From NCBI RefSeq assembly GCF_023343835.1, contig NC_064444.1:18203219-18267218 (forward strand): DNA of 64,000 nt, in the 5' to 3' direction. The translations under genes were made by a program, and so were the position numbers. The notes beneath the pieces were generated by a model that saw nothing but the letters and a program-made list of their open reading frames with translations, did no database searches and was not told the origin of the DNA. Source of the stretch: Lagopus muta (lineage: Eukaryota; Chordata; Aves; Galliformes; Phasianidae). Shown here in pieces: positions 1-14,200 of the stretch. Each line of letters starts with the position of its first letter. The first letter of the stretch is position 1.

Positions 1-87
1 ATCGTTGGATACTTGGAGGGGAGAAAAATTGTTTTGGGGGTCACTCTGAGCATCAAAACTCAGCTGAGAGGAGTTGAGAGCAGTCAG

Positions 88-355
88 CGAATCATAGGAT
101 CATGAAGGTTGGAAAAGACCACAGATCCCCCAACCCCAGCCCACCCCCACCATTCCCACTGCCCACGTCCCTCAGTACCACATCCCCATGGCTCTGGGAC
201 ACCTCCAGGGACGGTGACTCCCCCAGCTCTTGGGCAGCTGTGCCACTGCATCACTGCTCTTTTGGGGCAGAAATTGTTCCCACCTGCAGATCCAAGCAGT
301 GCCCGCGTTCAGTTCTGTTGCAGACAAGAAATTGCCTTTTGTTCCTATTACAGCT
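88..355 (-). repeat. CR1 LINE 3' fragment
   Basis: On the + strand it begins with a variant of AATCATAGAATCAT followed by GGTTGGAAAAGACC, then the usual CR1 block (CCAACCCCAGCCCACCCCCA, CACCTCCAGGGACGGTGACTC, TTGTTCCTATTAC). That is the reverse complement of a CR1 3' end, truncated at its 5' side as most avian CR1 copies are. Confidence 0.85.
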
Positions 356-659
356 GAGCCCAGGCTGAGCTCTGTCACTGCTCTGAGCAGGGATCTTCCT
401 CCTGCTCCTCCTGGGTACCAACCAAACCCCCGGCAGCCCCGCTCGTGGTGCGTTCGCAGCCGATCTGTCAGCTTACAAATCTGCAAAGTCTCACTCGAGG
501 GGAAGGGGGAGAGGTGCAAGCTTCAATGAACCGAGCCACAGTTTTCGTCACACCTCTCTGCTCGTCTCTCGTGCTGCATGGAAACACTGAAAGCTGCTCA
601 CACAGCTCTCCCACGCCGCATCTCGGTGCGCTGAGCCATAACCCATGGGGCCACAGGCT

Positions 660-785
660 GAGATTGAAGAGCCCTGGGGATGTGGCACCGAGGGACGTGT
701 GCTCAGTGGGCATGGTTGGGGTGGGCTGGGGTTGGACCTGGGGGTTTGAGAGATCTTTTCCCACCCGAGCAGCTCTGTGATTCTA
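660..785 (+). repeat. CR1 LINE 3' fragment
   Basis: It shows the sense-orientation CR1 tail: GATGTGGCACCGAGGGACGT, a GGGTGGGCTGGGGTTGGA block and the terminal CTCTGTGATTCT. It is inverted relative to the copy at 88-355. The 5' limit is approximate. Confidence 0.7.
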
Positions 786-2217
786 AGATGCATTGTGTTA
801 TTGGCTTCCAACTGCCACCACTGGAAGTCACGAGACAAAGCGGTGAGTCTGAAAGATGCAGAAGGGTAAATGGCAGATCCAGGGTGAGCGCTGTGCTGCT
901 GCCCATGCAACAAGGGGGGGCAGAGACATAAGAGTCCTGAGGATGGAGGGACTTGCAGGGACAGCACTTCCCCTGGATGGGTTCCGGCCTCAGTGCGTTG
1001 GGTTGGGTGCAGGGCTGCCCCGTGTGCGGCTGTTCCCCTTTGCAGGCACTGGTGAGAAGTGCTAACAGCTGTAGCAGCGACACGCCGGGCACGGCTGTGG
1101 TTTCACTCTGGGTGATCCATGCCTGGAAACAATCACACCTTTGTTTCGGAGCACATTGTCTCAGCAGTGTAATATTTTTGCCCAGATCAGCTTACCTGCA
1201 GCTGAGGGGAAACACGATGCTGTGGCTCACACTTGTGCTCGGGGAGAGGCCTGCTTCAGAGCACAGCTCAGGGCTTCAGCTGTACTGGGGAAGGGGATCC
1301 CATGGGAAGGAGGCACCCGTGCCTCTGCAGCAGGTTTTGCTCCATCCTTTTGGATGCCTGCATCTGCACCTCCCCGTATCGCTGCCATCAGCGCAGTGGG
1401 AATCAGCCCAGCGACTTTTCCATCAGCCCAGGCTTCGGCTGCCTGATTGCCTTTTTAATTGGCTGCTCCGTGCTCTGCTGAATCCCGACAGAAGCAGACA
1501 CCACTCATAAATCAAACTGCACGCGTCTCCACTGGAGCCCAATGGGAGCCCTGACCATGTCGGGCTGTGCACAGCTTCACTGTGCTCCTCCACTTGTAGG
1601 GGATGTTAAGGGAGAGCCCTGCAAACAGCCACAGTGGTGCTGCTCACCCAGCATGCTGTGACTCCTTGTGATCCCATTGCCATCCTAATCCTCCAGCCCT
1701 GAGCCAGGTGTGTGAGGAGGAATCATGAAAGAGCCTTCCAATCTGTAAGCTTGGCTCCCTGCTGCGTTGTGACTGGGCTTCTGTGCCCATCCTACCAGCC
1801 CTGGGGCATGGGGAGGTGACAGACCAAGTGGGCCTGTGTCACCTGCAGCAGCATGGTGCTGCTGAAAATATGGCTTGGAGCATCTCTGGCACACGGGAGC
1901 TGTCTGCTTTGTGGAATGGCTTTACAAGTTTTACCCAAAGATATGGGATTGTGCATTTACTCAGAGCTTGGCTACCCCTTCTGTCAGCTGCTAGAACTGG
2001 TGGGATCTGTGGCCATCTCCCACAAAGCCTATTTCAGCCCTGTGTGCTTGCTCAAGGCTGGAAATATGTCAGGATACTTCCCCTGGGATGGAGAGTGCTG
2101 GCTCTGCTCAGGCTGAGGCTTGGAACTCCACAAGTGCGCTGCCATATTTTAGGTGCCTGTGCACTGATTGAGACTGCTTAGGCCAATGTGAACCATCTGC
2201 TCTCATTTCCTCCCCAG

Positions 2218-5200
2218 GACCTAAAGGCTTGGAGTGCTCTCCCTCCACCCCCACCATGAATTCCTACTTCTACAAGTTCATGATCAACCTGCTCAAGAGG
2301 TTCAGCAGTGAGAGGAAACTCCTGGAGACGAGAGGAGCCTTCATCATCAGGTCAGCCCCCAGCACTGGATGGGCAGGGTGGGCTGGGGGAAGGGGCCGAG
2401 CTCCGTGCTCTCCCACATCACCAGCAGCCAGAAGTGGTTTCCACAAGCCTCCCTCGCTTGCTGGTAGTCAGTGCTGACGTTTCTAGAGCAAACAGACTTG
2501 CCTTTCGCATGTTGAGGCACCACCATATTTCTTGCTCCCAGCCCTGAGGCAAAGTATCTCCCTATTAAATAGTGTTGTCAGATCCCGTTTGTGCTGAGAA
2601 GTGAGCAGAGCAGCAGGGGCAGGAGGGCAGGCTGTGGCTCAGGGTGCCACATGGACCGAATTCTTCCACCTGGCTCAGCTCAGAGCACTGCAGATCAGTG
2701 TGGTTTCACTGTGCTTGCCTGGTGGAAGCTTCATTCCCAACACGAGTGGGTTTTGCTTCCACTATTTAGTAGCTGCAGTTAGGCACAGAGGCTGGAAAGC
2801 CGAGTGTTATGACAGCTGGCAGAGCTTCATCTTGAGTGCAATGAAATCTGGGGCAAGGGAGATAAATTCCTCGACTCGCTTCAAAATAATGGATTTAGCA
2901 ATCAAGGAAAGGCAAGGTTGAGGCAAAATCAGCAAGGATGTTGGAGGGAGGGCACAGGACTGCAGCTCCTTCCTCCCTTGGTTTTGGTGTGGTGACAGGC
3001 ACGCTCCAGTGGGAAAAGAGAACTACTTCTCCAAAGTGTGCGAGCCACACACTTCAGAAAATGAAGTGTGTAGAAGCTCCCAGTATGCTAAGCCAGGCTG
3101 GGTCCTGTATCAGGCTCAGCATAATGCTTTGTGCCCAAACCTTTGGGCAGCATGAATGAGTATGGAAAGTTGCTACAGGTCCCCTGGTTGAGCAGGGACA
3201 CACGTAAAAGCTCTCTCATATGACGGCCACTTTCAGTTCCTCCCTGGTTGCCACACTGGAGGTGTGCTGGGAGCCCCACTCAGACTGGGGCTACCTGGGG
3301 GGAGGGGGGATGACTCTCACCCCAGGGTTTGGCTGTGCAAAAAATCCACATCGGTGCAAAAACAAAGAAAGTCACGTTGTGGCTCACGTGTGCCCTGGGC
3401 TGGGGCCAAGGCAGCACTTCTGGGAAGGGTGAGCCCCAGGCACTGCTGAGTAACTCTGAATCCTCCTGACGACAGCACAAGCGTTGGCTTAACTGCATCA
3501 GGGTGAGGAAGATGGGAACAGAGCAGGAGAAGTTTTCCAGGACTGTCTGGAAAAGATTGATCTGCTGCCAGAGGGATCCACCAAAGGCAGAGCCTCGCAC
3601 TGCTATTTTTAGCTGCTTTCCAAATGAAAGCCATATGCGTCCTCCCGCGTTGCATCCCTCAGCTGTCGGGCACAGAAGCTGACCCCATGCTTCCACCTGG
3701 GAGATGTGGGGAGATCTCACCCTCCGCCACCAGGGATGGTGGAGCTGGGGCAGCGGGGAAGGGGATAAACCTGTTAGCTGAGGTAATGATTGCCAGACCA
3801 AGGATTAGAGCTCGATGGAAAGGGAAATGTTGCGCAGGGTTTACTGCCCACGCAGCATTTTTCCTCGTCACGTTGGCAGTGCTGGGCAAGCTGAGGTCTG
3901 TGAGGTCAAGCGGAGGGGCTGCGGTAAGGCAGTTTGTTTTCCAACCCAGCTCAGGCTTGGGCATGTCTGGCTGCTGACTCCAAAAGGACTTTGGTCCCTG
4001 TCCCGATGAGCATTGGAGGCAGAGGTCATGGCACACCGTGTGCCCAAGGAGCTGAGCTATGGGATCCTTGCTCTTTGGGGACACAGGGTCTGTGGGTGCA
4101 CAGAGTGCCCTGCTCAGCCTGCCACCTGCCCTGGTGGCATCCAGCACTGCATGTGTGGCACGATGTGCCCTGGCATGCAGAGCGAGCATGTGGCTACAGC
4201 AGAGCCTGAGACAGGAGGAAAGGGAAAGGGAAGCACCCAGGAAGGGGCTCCCTGGGCCTGCTTGGTGCACACCTGATTGCAGTGCCCCCTGCCCACTTGG
4301 AAGACCTGGCCTTAAAGGAGATGTGCCAAGGGAGCTGCACTGCTGCCAGTGGCGCTCATCTCCAGAGCTGAGAACCATCTTGCCTTCAGAACTGGCTGCC
4401 CTGCCTCTTCTTTTCTACCCAAAGTAGCTCCAGAGTGGTTGTTGGAAGCAGATTCTGTGATTTCCTTCAGTGTTACCTCTCTGCTTGATGCACAAAGCTG
4501 AGCCTTTCCCTCTAACTCAGAGCTATCTGCCCCAGCTGGCGTGCAGCACTGAAAGAGTCCCGGCCTCAGTGGAGCCCTTAAGCAAGAGGAAAACATCCCC
4601 ATTCAGCTACTGGCCTCCCGATGCTGGTCTGGAACAGCAGAAAAATGCAGAGGAGCTTCCAAAGCATCACATGCCTTTTGGAGCCACATGGCCAGCCTCA
4701 AAGCAGAGGAACAGCCGCTGTGCCGGGGCTTGTCCAGGCAGCCAGCACAGAGGTTTCCAGGCTTCATTTAGTGCTCGCCTGTTGGTGGGATGTAGGGATG
4801 AAGCAAAAGGCTGAGCCCTGTCCCACAGCTCTCAGGTTCATTGCTGGGAGCGCAGGGCTGGTGACCCAGCAGTGTGGCTAAACAAGAAAACCCACAGGCT
4901 GTGCATTGGGCTGGAGATGCCCATATGCAGGGTGTGCTGCAGGGCAGGGTTTGGCTTTGGAGCCCTTTTTGGGAGCACCAGAGGCTGCCTGAGTCAGCAC
5001 TGTGCTCTGACCGAGGCACAGGCACTGCCCAAGCTTGTCTTACAGAGCTGGGGTGTGAAATCCCCCGTGGTGCAGCAGTCTCCTCCTATGGGGTGCACGT
5101 AACGGGGTGGCCATTGGACAGAGGTCCATCACCTTGGGTTTCCCCGATTTCACCCAGGGGGATGCGGGAACCCCATGGGGTCACGAGCTGATCCACTCTG

Positions 5201-8200
5201 CTGGAGCAGATGGGGTTATTTGGCCAACGTAGGGCATTAAGCTGTGAGCTGGAAAGTCCCAAGGTTCCCACTGGGCACCAAGTTTGGGTAGGGAAGGGTT
5301 CACCTGCAGAACTCCACACCCTGCACTGTCCTTGGGATCTCAAAGTCCCACTGTGATGCAGATCAGGTGCAGCCCTGCTTTGCTGAGGGTGGGGGTGCTT
5401 GGAAGAGGATGTCAGCCTAGCACATGGTGCTGGGCAGAGTGATGCCCATGGCTTGGGGGCAGTCTCCTGTTTTGGAGCAGGGAGGGACTTCTGCCTCCAC
5501 CCAGCAACACAGAGGGGATGGAGATGTTGGGAACCCCATATGGATCTGCACAGTCGTGAGGGAATGTTGAGACCACTGGGGGTCTGGGTTAGGGGCAGGG
5601 TTAGGTGTAGGGGTAGGAGTAGGGGTAGGATAGGGTTAGGGTCTTGCCATGCTGCCACCATCCACTGGTGATGCACTGCTTCATCCTTACCCTGAGCCCA
5701 CTGATGCTGGATGTTCCCATGCCCAGAAAATCCCTCTGTCCCCCCCTCCAGCATCAATGCCACGCACAGAACAAAACCCGCGTTTGTCTCCGCATGAACC
5801 ATTCAGCTTGTCCTCAGCAAAGCTCAGGAAAAAATAGAAAGAAAAAAAAAAATGCAGCCCCTTTGATAAACTGTGATATGAACTGGGGTAAAATCCAAAC
5901 AGCTGTGATCACTACAAGGGGAGCTTCTGTGTCGGGAGGCAGCGAGGCTGCGAAAACGCATCGCGCTGCCTGCCAGGATGCTCTCTGGCCGCCTGCCCTT
6001 TTGCTTTAATGAACTGTGCACTTTCCCCCTCCCTCCCCATTGCCTCGCAGGAAGGAATAACTGGAGAAAGCTGTTCAGGTTGTTGTTTTTTTTCCTCCAG
6101 TTTGCACAACTGAGAGCAGCGATCCCCAACTCCAGGCTTGCAGAGCAGCACCGGGATGGGGCAGGGGGTCCGAGATGCGGGCTGCCCCCGTCGCAGCAGG
6201 AAGGTCCCCAGGTGCCAGCCACCAGCCCCTGTATGTGGGTCAGCCCCCACCCTGTGCCACCAGCTTTACGTAAGAGCCATTAGCATGCTGGCGGCTTGCA
6301 CACTTCCCAGCCCGTGGGGGTTGTTGGGAGCAATCTGTGCTGCACCCCTGCCCTTGGCTCTGCTTTCATTGCCCTGCAAGAGGAACCCGCTTCTCACGCA
6401 CTAATTGGGGCAGGCCGGAGCTTTGCCATCAATGTGCTGTCCCTGTTTCATCCCTGCAGGCAAACAGGTTTGATTGATCCTGATTTTCCTCCGTTGGGCT
6501 CATTGCCTTGCACATCCCTGCCCAATCCCCAAAACCTCCTCCATGCAGTTTGACATCCAACAGCAGCCATGGGAGGCCCTACTGGCAGCGACGGTAATCC
6601 CAACCAGCAGTGATGGGAGCCCTACTGACAGTAGTGGGAATCCCAACCAGCAGTGATGAGAATCCCAACCAGCAGTGATGGGAAGCCCTACTGGTAGCAA
6701 TGGGAAGCCCTACTGGCACCTCACGTACAGAGCATTGCTGGAAGCCCTACCAGCAGTGATGGGAAGCCCTACTGGCACCCCATGTACAGAGCATTGCTGG
6801 AAGCCCTAACAGCAGTGATAGGAATCCCAACCAGCAGTGATGGGAAGCCCTACTGGTAGCAATGGGAAGCCCTACTGGCACCTCACAAACAGAGCATTGC
6901 TGGAAGCCCTACAAGCAGTGATAGGAAGCCCTACTGGCAGTAGTGAGAATCCCAACCAACAGTGATGGAATGCCCTACCAGCAGTGATGGGAAGCCCTAC
7001 TGGCACCCCATGTACGGAGCATTGCTGGAAGCCCTAACAGCAGTGATAGGAATCCCAACCAGCAGTGATGGGAGGCCCTACTGGTAGCAATGGGAAGCCC
7101 TACTGGCACCTCACATACAGAGCATTGCTGGAAGCCCTACAAGCAGCTCAGGCTTTGAGGTGGAGAAGATGGAGGATGTTGTGCCTGCTGGATTGAATGG
7201 AGGTGAGACATCCCTGTCCTGGAGTTCGGCTTCTGCGGCAGAGCATCCCGGTGGCTCAGGAAATGGGCTTTAAGCATCCTCCACTCCAAAGCTGCCTTGG
7301 GACCTGAGGAACTGATGTGTTTTCCTGTAGAAAAATGGAAAACACATGTGAGCAGCAGTGCTGAGTGGGCTGGGACTCGTCAGGGTCAGCGAGAGTGTGG
7401 AGGGGAGGAAGGGGAAGTGTGCATAGGGGAGGAAAATCCTTACAGAACAGCCAAGTTCCTTCCAGGAGCAGCTCCTGGGGGTTTCAGGTTCTGTCTCAGT
7501 GCTTTCCCTGCAATCCCAGATTGGTGCAAGGCGCATTGGTGCAGGTGCGTTTAGGTGGCACCTGAGGGACCTGGGAGGGAGCATCCAACTGCTCTCATCT
7601 CACATGGGCCCACTGTGCAAAGCTGCTGGAGCACCTGGGACTTCTAAACCAGCACGCAGCTGTGGATGTGGTGCTTCCAGCTGACGTTCCGTGATGCAGA
7701 GCGCTCTCCGAATTGCCTTGTAGGGGTGGTGAGGGCTCCTCCAGGGCTGCCAGCTCCTCGAGTAAGTCAAGGCGTGGGAAGGAAGCACTTCCCTTCCTCC
7801 GAATGTGGGAGTGCTCATGGTGATTGAATGAACAGTACAACACCCAGGGAAATCCCCATTTTGTTGGAGCAGGGACTGGAAGGAGCTGCAGGCAGCTCCC
7901 AGCCTGCCTGGGTCCTCGTTGACTGCGTTGCCTCTGGGGCAGCAACCCGCTCCTTGGTCACAGTTCTATGGGAAGGAATCGGAGTGCTTTTATTTCTCCT
8001 CCTATGAGAAAAGCAATGCAGAAGGTGAGCGCAGCCCCAGCTCCCACCTCAGCAATCTGTGCACACCCCAAAGTGGAGCATCCTCCCCCAGCTCCCGGCG
8101 CAGCGCTGCGCCCGCTCCTTTAACCTATTTTATTGGCGGCTGAAAGAAATTATAGGGGGAGAAATAAGGCTCTTGTCAGTTTTTGTGAAAATTAGGCCAC

Positions 8201-11200
8201 AGCTGTCAGCCTGAAAGGGAAGCACACATCTCAAAGGAAAGATCTTCGGAGACGCGTTACGCATCTCCCACCGCCTGCCCTTCCTCCAAACCCTTCACGT
8301 GGAAGAGGAAAGAGGTGAAAACCCGAAAGCATCATCATCATCACAGTTGTATGTGTGCATGCCCTGGGGGTCAGCAGCTGCTGGGGCTGAGTCACTGCGC
8401 TCTGCAGCACACACAGGGTTTCTGCCCTGGCAGGCACGCTGTGGCCAGAGCCAAGGTTTCAGCCCTGCCAGGCATGTGCCATAGGAACACACGTTTGGGA
8501 TCGCGCTGCCAGGCCCTGCTGCTGGTTTTACTGTCAGTGGGTTCACAAATCAGAAGGGATGCTGTAGGCTTTGTGGGGTGTTTTGCTTTCCTGTGGGCTC
8601 AGCGGGGTGAGAGCATCCTGGAGGTGCTCAGTTCAGCACTTGAGAGCTCTGCAGCCTGGGGGTCACTGTGGGGTTCCTTGGGTGTGTGCTGGCGGGCATG
8701 TGCCCAGTGGCCTTCACCTGTAGCTGTCACGTCCATGTAAAGGCTCAGCCATGCCTTTAATGGGCTGAGCAGCCCATTAACTTCCCAAATTCAGTTATTT
8801 TTAGCTGCCAGCCCATCCCGGAGGACATCAGCAGTCGATCACCTTCTGTGTGAACTCTTTCTCCACGGTGCAGCACTGTTCCTTGCTCCCAGATGGAGCT
8901 GTGGTTATCACAGGTCGAATGAGCAGCTGGAGGGTTGGAGATGTGCTTTGCAAACCACAGGTGACCTCTTCCAAGGGCACCGTTGTGTTGGAGCTCATCA
9001 AGGCATTGCACTGCCCGTGTTTGAGCATGGACTGCTCCTTGCCAAACCCTTCCACAAGGATTGCAGGCTGGTGCTTGCCTTTGCTTTGCTCAGTGCCTGC
9101 TGTTCCTTGGCTCTTCCAGTCGCTGCGGGGTTCCCGAGTGGTGTGGCATCAAAGAGGAGCATCACAGGGAGGAAAGGGCTGAGGCTCCGTGCCTCATTTC
9201 CAAGTCCAACAACTCACCTCTAGCTCTGTGTGGTTCTGCCCGTCTCCAGACCCAGCAAATGTAAGCAGGGAGGCTTTTGGGGAGGAACTCCAGAGATGCT
9301 CTGCTCCCCTGTGAGCAGAGGATCTCTCTGGATCCATTCCCATTGTAACCTCAGTCCTGGTGCTTGGGAGCAGCGAGCAGCTCCACGTGCACAGAGCAGG
9401 CTGGATTTCACCTGCTGTTCCCAGGATTGTGCAATCACACAGCGTGGTGTTATGGAGGCTCAGAGCAGAGCTGGCACGGCGGCGTGCAGCAGTTGTTGCA
9501 CTAACGGCAGCAGGAGCACCGTGGGAGGGTTTTCTTGTTTGCAATGAAACACTCCACACTTTTTCCTTTCGGAGCAGAAGCATCTCAGGGGTTGTCTGCA
9601 ACTGCTCGAGATCCGGGAGCAGAGCCTGAGTGTGTCTTCCTGGCTGATCCTGCAGCAGAGCGTGCCGGGTGCTCCTCGTGCCGTGCTGTGCCGAGGGAGG
9701 AGAGCAGTACCTGGAGAAACGGGGCATCGGAGTTGTAGCATCTGGGAACATCTCATGGTGGTGGGGCACCAGCTGGGAAAAAGAAACTTTCCAGGTCTCC
9801 CCAAAATGCACTCGCAGGCTTTGATCTCATGCTCTTACTCCTGGTTGACCTGACGTCCCGAAAAGCAAGCCTTGATGCCCAGGGGCCTCCGTGGTGAGAC
9901 ATCAAGGAGAGTCCAAAAGCCACATGAAAACAGAGGCAGCTGGCACCAATCCTGCTTGCTGCTCTCGCTGCCTCCCTGGCTCCAGCAGGCTCTGTGGCCA
10001 TCCTGAGCGAGCCGGGACGGCTCCCAGCTCCACACTCATCCCCAGCCAGGCCGTGCTTTAGGATGTCCAGCAGATGCTTCCAAAGCACCCAGAAATCTCC
10101 CGTGTGAAGCACGATGAATTTTTTAAAGCACGAGCCGTCAGTTGCGGTTGCCATGGTTTCCATTGCCCTGCAGCCAGATTCGGCAAAGGGGAGTGGGGAA
10201 GGAGGGGAATGGAGAGCTGTGATTTCCATCTGGGTAAATGGAAAGCCGTGATTTCCATCTGGATAAATGGAGAGCAGTGGTTTCCATCCAGAAAAATGGA
10301 GGGCAGTGATTTCCTTCTGGATAAATGGAGAGCAGCGATTTCCATTTGGTTAAAGGGAGAGCCGTGATTTCCACCTGGAAAAATGGTGATTTCCATCTGC
10401 ACCATGGCAGCGAGGGAAGGGGGATCCAGGAAACCACATCTTCACGACTTCCCCGTGTTCTCCTCCCTCTCCTCTCCCCATCACATTTCTCTCTGCGCCC
10501 AAAGGCTGCTCCTCCTGGGATCCTAAGGGATCCTAAAGGATCCCAGCTGTGGAGCCGCCCGGGATGCTGCTTTTCCTGGCAGGGGTAGGATGAGGATGAG
10601 AGGAAGGGTGGCAAGGAGCCTTGGAGGGGGGAAGGAAGCGCAGGAAAAGGAGGGTGGGGGGGAAGCACAGAAGGGTCACTGCCTTGCTCTGGCACGGGCA
10701 GAGCTGACAGGTGGTCCCAAAGGGCTCCCCATCACCTTGGATGAGCCCAATTTCCAGGTGTTGTGCTGGCCCTACTTGTGTAGACTTGTGGCTCTGATCC
10801 CGGGAGAGCTAGACTCCAGGGCTGCCCCACACCTTTTCTTCCCCTGGGGACAGGGTGGTGGCATTCATGGGGATGACATTTCAGGGCAATGAGCCGCGTC
10901 CCTCCGTTGTCACAGCACTGTGCAGGCAGCATCGCATTTAGCAGCAGGGGGATGGATGGGTGAGCTGCAGGCAGCCTGATCACCACCCGAGTTTTTAAGC
11001 TGTCGAGCTGCTAAAAAAAGCAAATCACACCTGGCTGTGTCTCTGCAGGAAAAGTGTCTGCTGGGGAAGTCAGTGGGAATCAGAGCAAAAGGTGATGGGG
11101 TGAGCCATAAGAGGGGAAGCTGAGGAGGAGGGAGCAGAGCTGCGGGTGCTGCTTGGTGCTCCCACAGCTGGGAGAGCAGGGCTTTGCGTCCTCCTCTGGG

Positions 11201-14200
11201 GCATTTATACGTGGCTATATATATCTGGGCTATCTTTATCCAGGCTGTGTATATTTGGGAATGGCTTGCAAGGGCTGGGAATGGCACTGGGGCTCCCAGC
11301 TCTGCCTGCAGCCCCATTCCACCCTCAGCACCCCCGGCATCTCAGCCACCTGTCCCAGCCCTGCCCTCCTCCGGGCACCGCGTTCCCCTCGCGCCGCTGG
11401 GATCCTCCTGGGGCCGTTCCTGTGCCACTCACTGGTGCTCAGCCTCAGCTGTCACAGCAGCTGTGGGGCCGGGCAGTTGTCCTCTCCAACCCACAGGGCC
11501 GGGGAGCAGTTTGGGGCAGGGATGTGGGGACACGGGGACAGCACAGCCCCAGCAGCACTGGAGTTTGCTGCAGAGCCAGCTCGGGGTCGGACCGCGGTGC
11601 CGGGTGGGTACGGATACTCTGCACCAGCTGCTCCCTTCCTTGCTAATCAAAACCAGAAACATCCAGCTTCTATTTCTGGAAGGCGATCCCTCAGCTGCCC
11701 TAAAACACTGGGACTGGGGGCAGCAGTTCGGGGTCAGTTGGCACAGCAGCGGCGTTGTCCCTTCTGCTCACAGCAGTGCCCGTTTGGGGCTGTTGCATTG
11801 CATGGAGCCACGGGGTGCTCTTGGGATGGGTTAACACAGCCCAGAAAGTGTTTGTCCCCAAGGACCCATTGTATTTTGGGGCACTGCTTTGGCGTGCGTG
11901 GTCCTAGGGCATCAGTGGAGCAGCAGGCACCCTGTAGCCAGGGCAGCTCCCACTTTGGCTGCAGGCACTGCAGGGCACGGGCTGCTCGCCCTTTCCCCAC
12001 TGTGCTCCAGGAGCTCCATTGGCCGTGGGGAGGATGCTGAGCACATCTCCAGGGCTGCTCTCCCATCCCCTTCCTTCCCTCACTGCCTCTCTCCCTCACA
12101 CAGTCCCGTGCCCAGGCGGTGAGAACGCTTCATCCCATGAATGCAGCCCGGTTACGTAAGAATAATTGGGATAAATGAGCTTATTTATCACTGCCCGCTC
12201 CACTCTAACGCGGGCCAGGGCGAAGGCTGGGTTTGGTTACGTAAACCCCTCACAGAGCATCCCATTGTGAGGGCTGGGCGAGGAGCTCGACGGGACCCAG
12301 AGCTGGGAGCACCCCCTCTTTGGGGACAAAAACCCCATTTCTCAGTGCCCCGTCCACTTTGGGTGTCCCCACGGATGCTGGTTTGGGTGTCCTCATGCAA
12401 ACCGCCCAGGAATGCGGGAGCTCGGAGCCACGCCGGAGAAAAACAGGAAATCCTAAAATCCAAACAAAGGAGGAAGAAAAAAAAAAAAATTAATAATGTG
12501 GGTTTTCAAGTTTTCGTCTCTCCAGTGTTTAAAACCTTGGGAATTCTGTTTGTGGAGCAGAACATTCCTGCTGTGGGGGCACAGCCACACTGCGGGCACC
12601 GTACTGGGCTCTGCTCCAACCTCAGTTTCCCCAGTGTCCTGGGAGTCAAAGTGTGGAGCTCAAAGAGCAGTGGGGCAGCTTAATGGGTGGTAGAGCTTTG
12701 TCCATGGACTTTGGGGTTTTGGCTCCAGCGGTGCCCAACTGCAAGTTCCTGTTGGTTGTGCTCTCTCCCTACGCATCCCCCACTCTCGGATGCAGCCCCA
12801 AAAGCGGGACCAGCCCCGGGTGTCCCCACATGTCACCCCTGCAGGAAGGATGTGATGTGATCCTTCCCCTCTTGTTTTTTTTTTCCCCTCTGTGACACAC
12901 AGGCAGCTCTGTCTGCTTCTGAATGCAGAGAACATCTTCCACTCCATGGCGGACATCCTGCTGCGGGAGGAGGACCTCAAGTTTGCCTCCACCATGGTGC
13001 ACACACTGAACACCATCCTGCTCACCTCCTCTGAGCTCTTCCAGCTGAGGAACCAGCTGAAGGACCTGAGGACACCGGTATGGGCACCAGGTTTCCCACT
13101 GGGGGATGACAAGGGTGGCAGGGAGCTGAGAGCTCAGAGCCCAAGGCTGGAGCTGCAGGCACCAAATTGCTCCATTATACAGATGGGGAAACTGAGGCGT
13201 ATGCAAGTCCCCATGGGGTGTAGGGAGTGGTTGGAGGATGTGCCCACCTCCTGCTGTTCCCCCCTGTGCTGCAGGTTCTGCCCCCAGCCTGAAAGCTGAT
13301 CACAGCCCCTGAGCCCCCCAGCAGCTGCCAGCTCCCTCCCTGCACGCTCACGTGGGTGACAGCAAGTGGGCGTCCCACCACTCTGCAGCTGTTCCCCCTG
13401 CAAAACACCACGGTGCCCAGAGCAGCTGCAGCCCACCAGTAGTGGCAGTGTCCAAGGCAGGACCCCAGAATTTCCATCTTCCACCCCAAAACCATCTTCC
13501 AAGGGCTCTGAGCAGCACTGGTGCTGGGCAGTGGGGAAATATCCCTTTGTGTTGTGGCAGAGCTGGGACCAGCACTCGCAGGGCTGGGTGTGCAGTGGGT
13601 GCTGGGAGCATGGGGTGCTCTGTGCCGTGTCCCCATTGCATTTCATCACCCCCATTCCACCGTGGTTTCCTCCTTCCCCAGGAGAGCCGCAACCTCTTCT
13701 GCTGCCTGTACCGCTCCTGGTGCCACAACCCAGTGACCACCGTGTCCCTCTGCTTCCTCACCCAGAACTACAAGCACGCCTACGACCTCATCCAGAAGTT
13801 GTATCCTTTGGGCTTTTGCTGGCTGGGGTATCTGGGGGGCTCAGAGCAGCAGCTGGGGACCCTCACCTCACCAGGGGCTGTATCCCCGTGCCAGCCACGT
13901 GGCAGCGTGGTGACAGCACAGGGCAGTTTGCTCGGTGCCTGCCACCTCCCTTTCCCTTTTGTTTTGTTGTGGAGTGAGAAGAGGAAGGCAGTGGTGGCTG
14001 AGTGCTGACCCTGATCTGCCTTAGAGCAAGGGAGGCTCCCACACCTCCTTCCTCCCAGGAAGACGAAGCTGTGGCCTCCAGGACTGATGTCCAGTGACAC
14101 GAGCAGAGCAGATGGTTTCTTTCCTTCTCCTTTTCCAGCTGCAGAACCCAGAGAAAGCCAAGCCCAGAGCATCCCAGGGGTCAGCAGTGCTGCCAGCTCA

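Larger units (their letters stand above)
1..2217 (+). other. VAC14 intron (left part)
   Basis: No exon-like coding signal was found. It contains two truncated CR1 fragments in opposite orientations (listed separately); the rest, 786-2217, looks like ordinary intron. Several open frames occur but none carries a recognisable domain or conserved peptide. Confidence 0.6.
2351..12902 (+). other. VAC14 large intron
   Basis: This 10.5-kb intron separates the exon ending in FIIR from the exon starting [12 protein letters not shown]. It holds a degenerate telomere-like tract (5588-5641), a minisatellite (6560-7148), a 29-bp tandem array (10217-10400) and a short palindrome (8757-8780). The rest, including 2351-5575, 7150-10200 and 10400-12900, shows many overlapping short open frames but no conserved protein, RNA gene or clear transposon to my eye. 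Confidence 0.6.
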
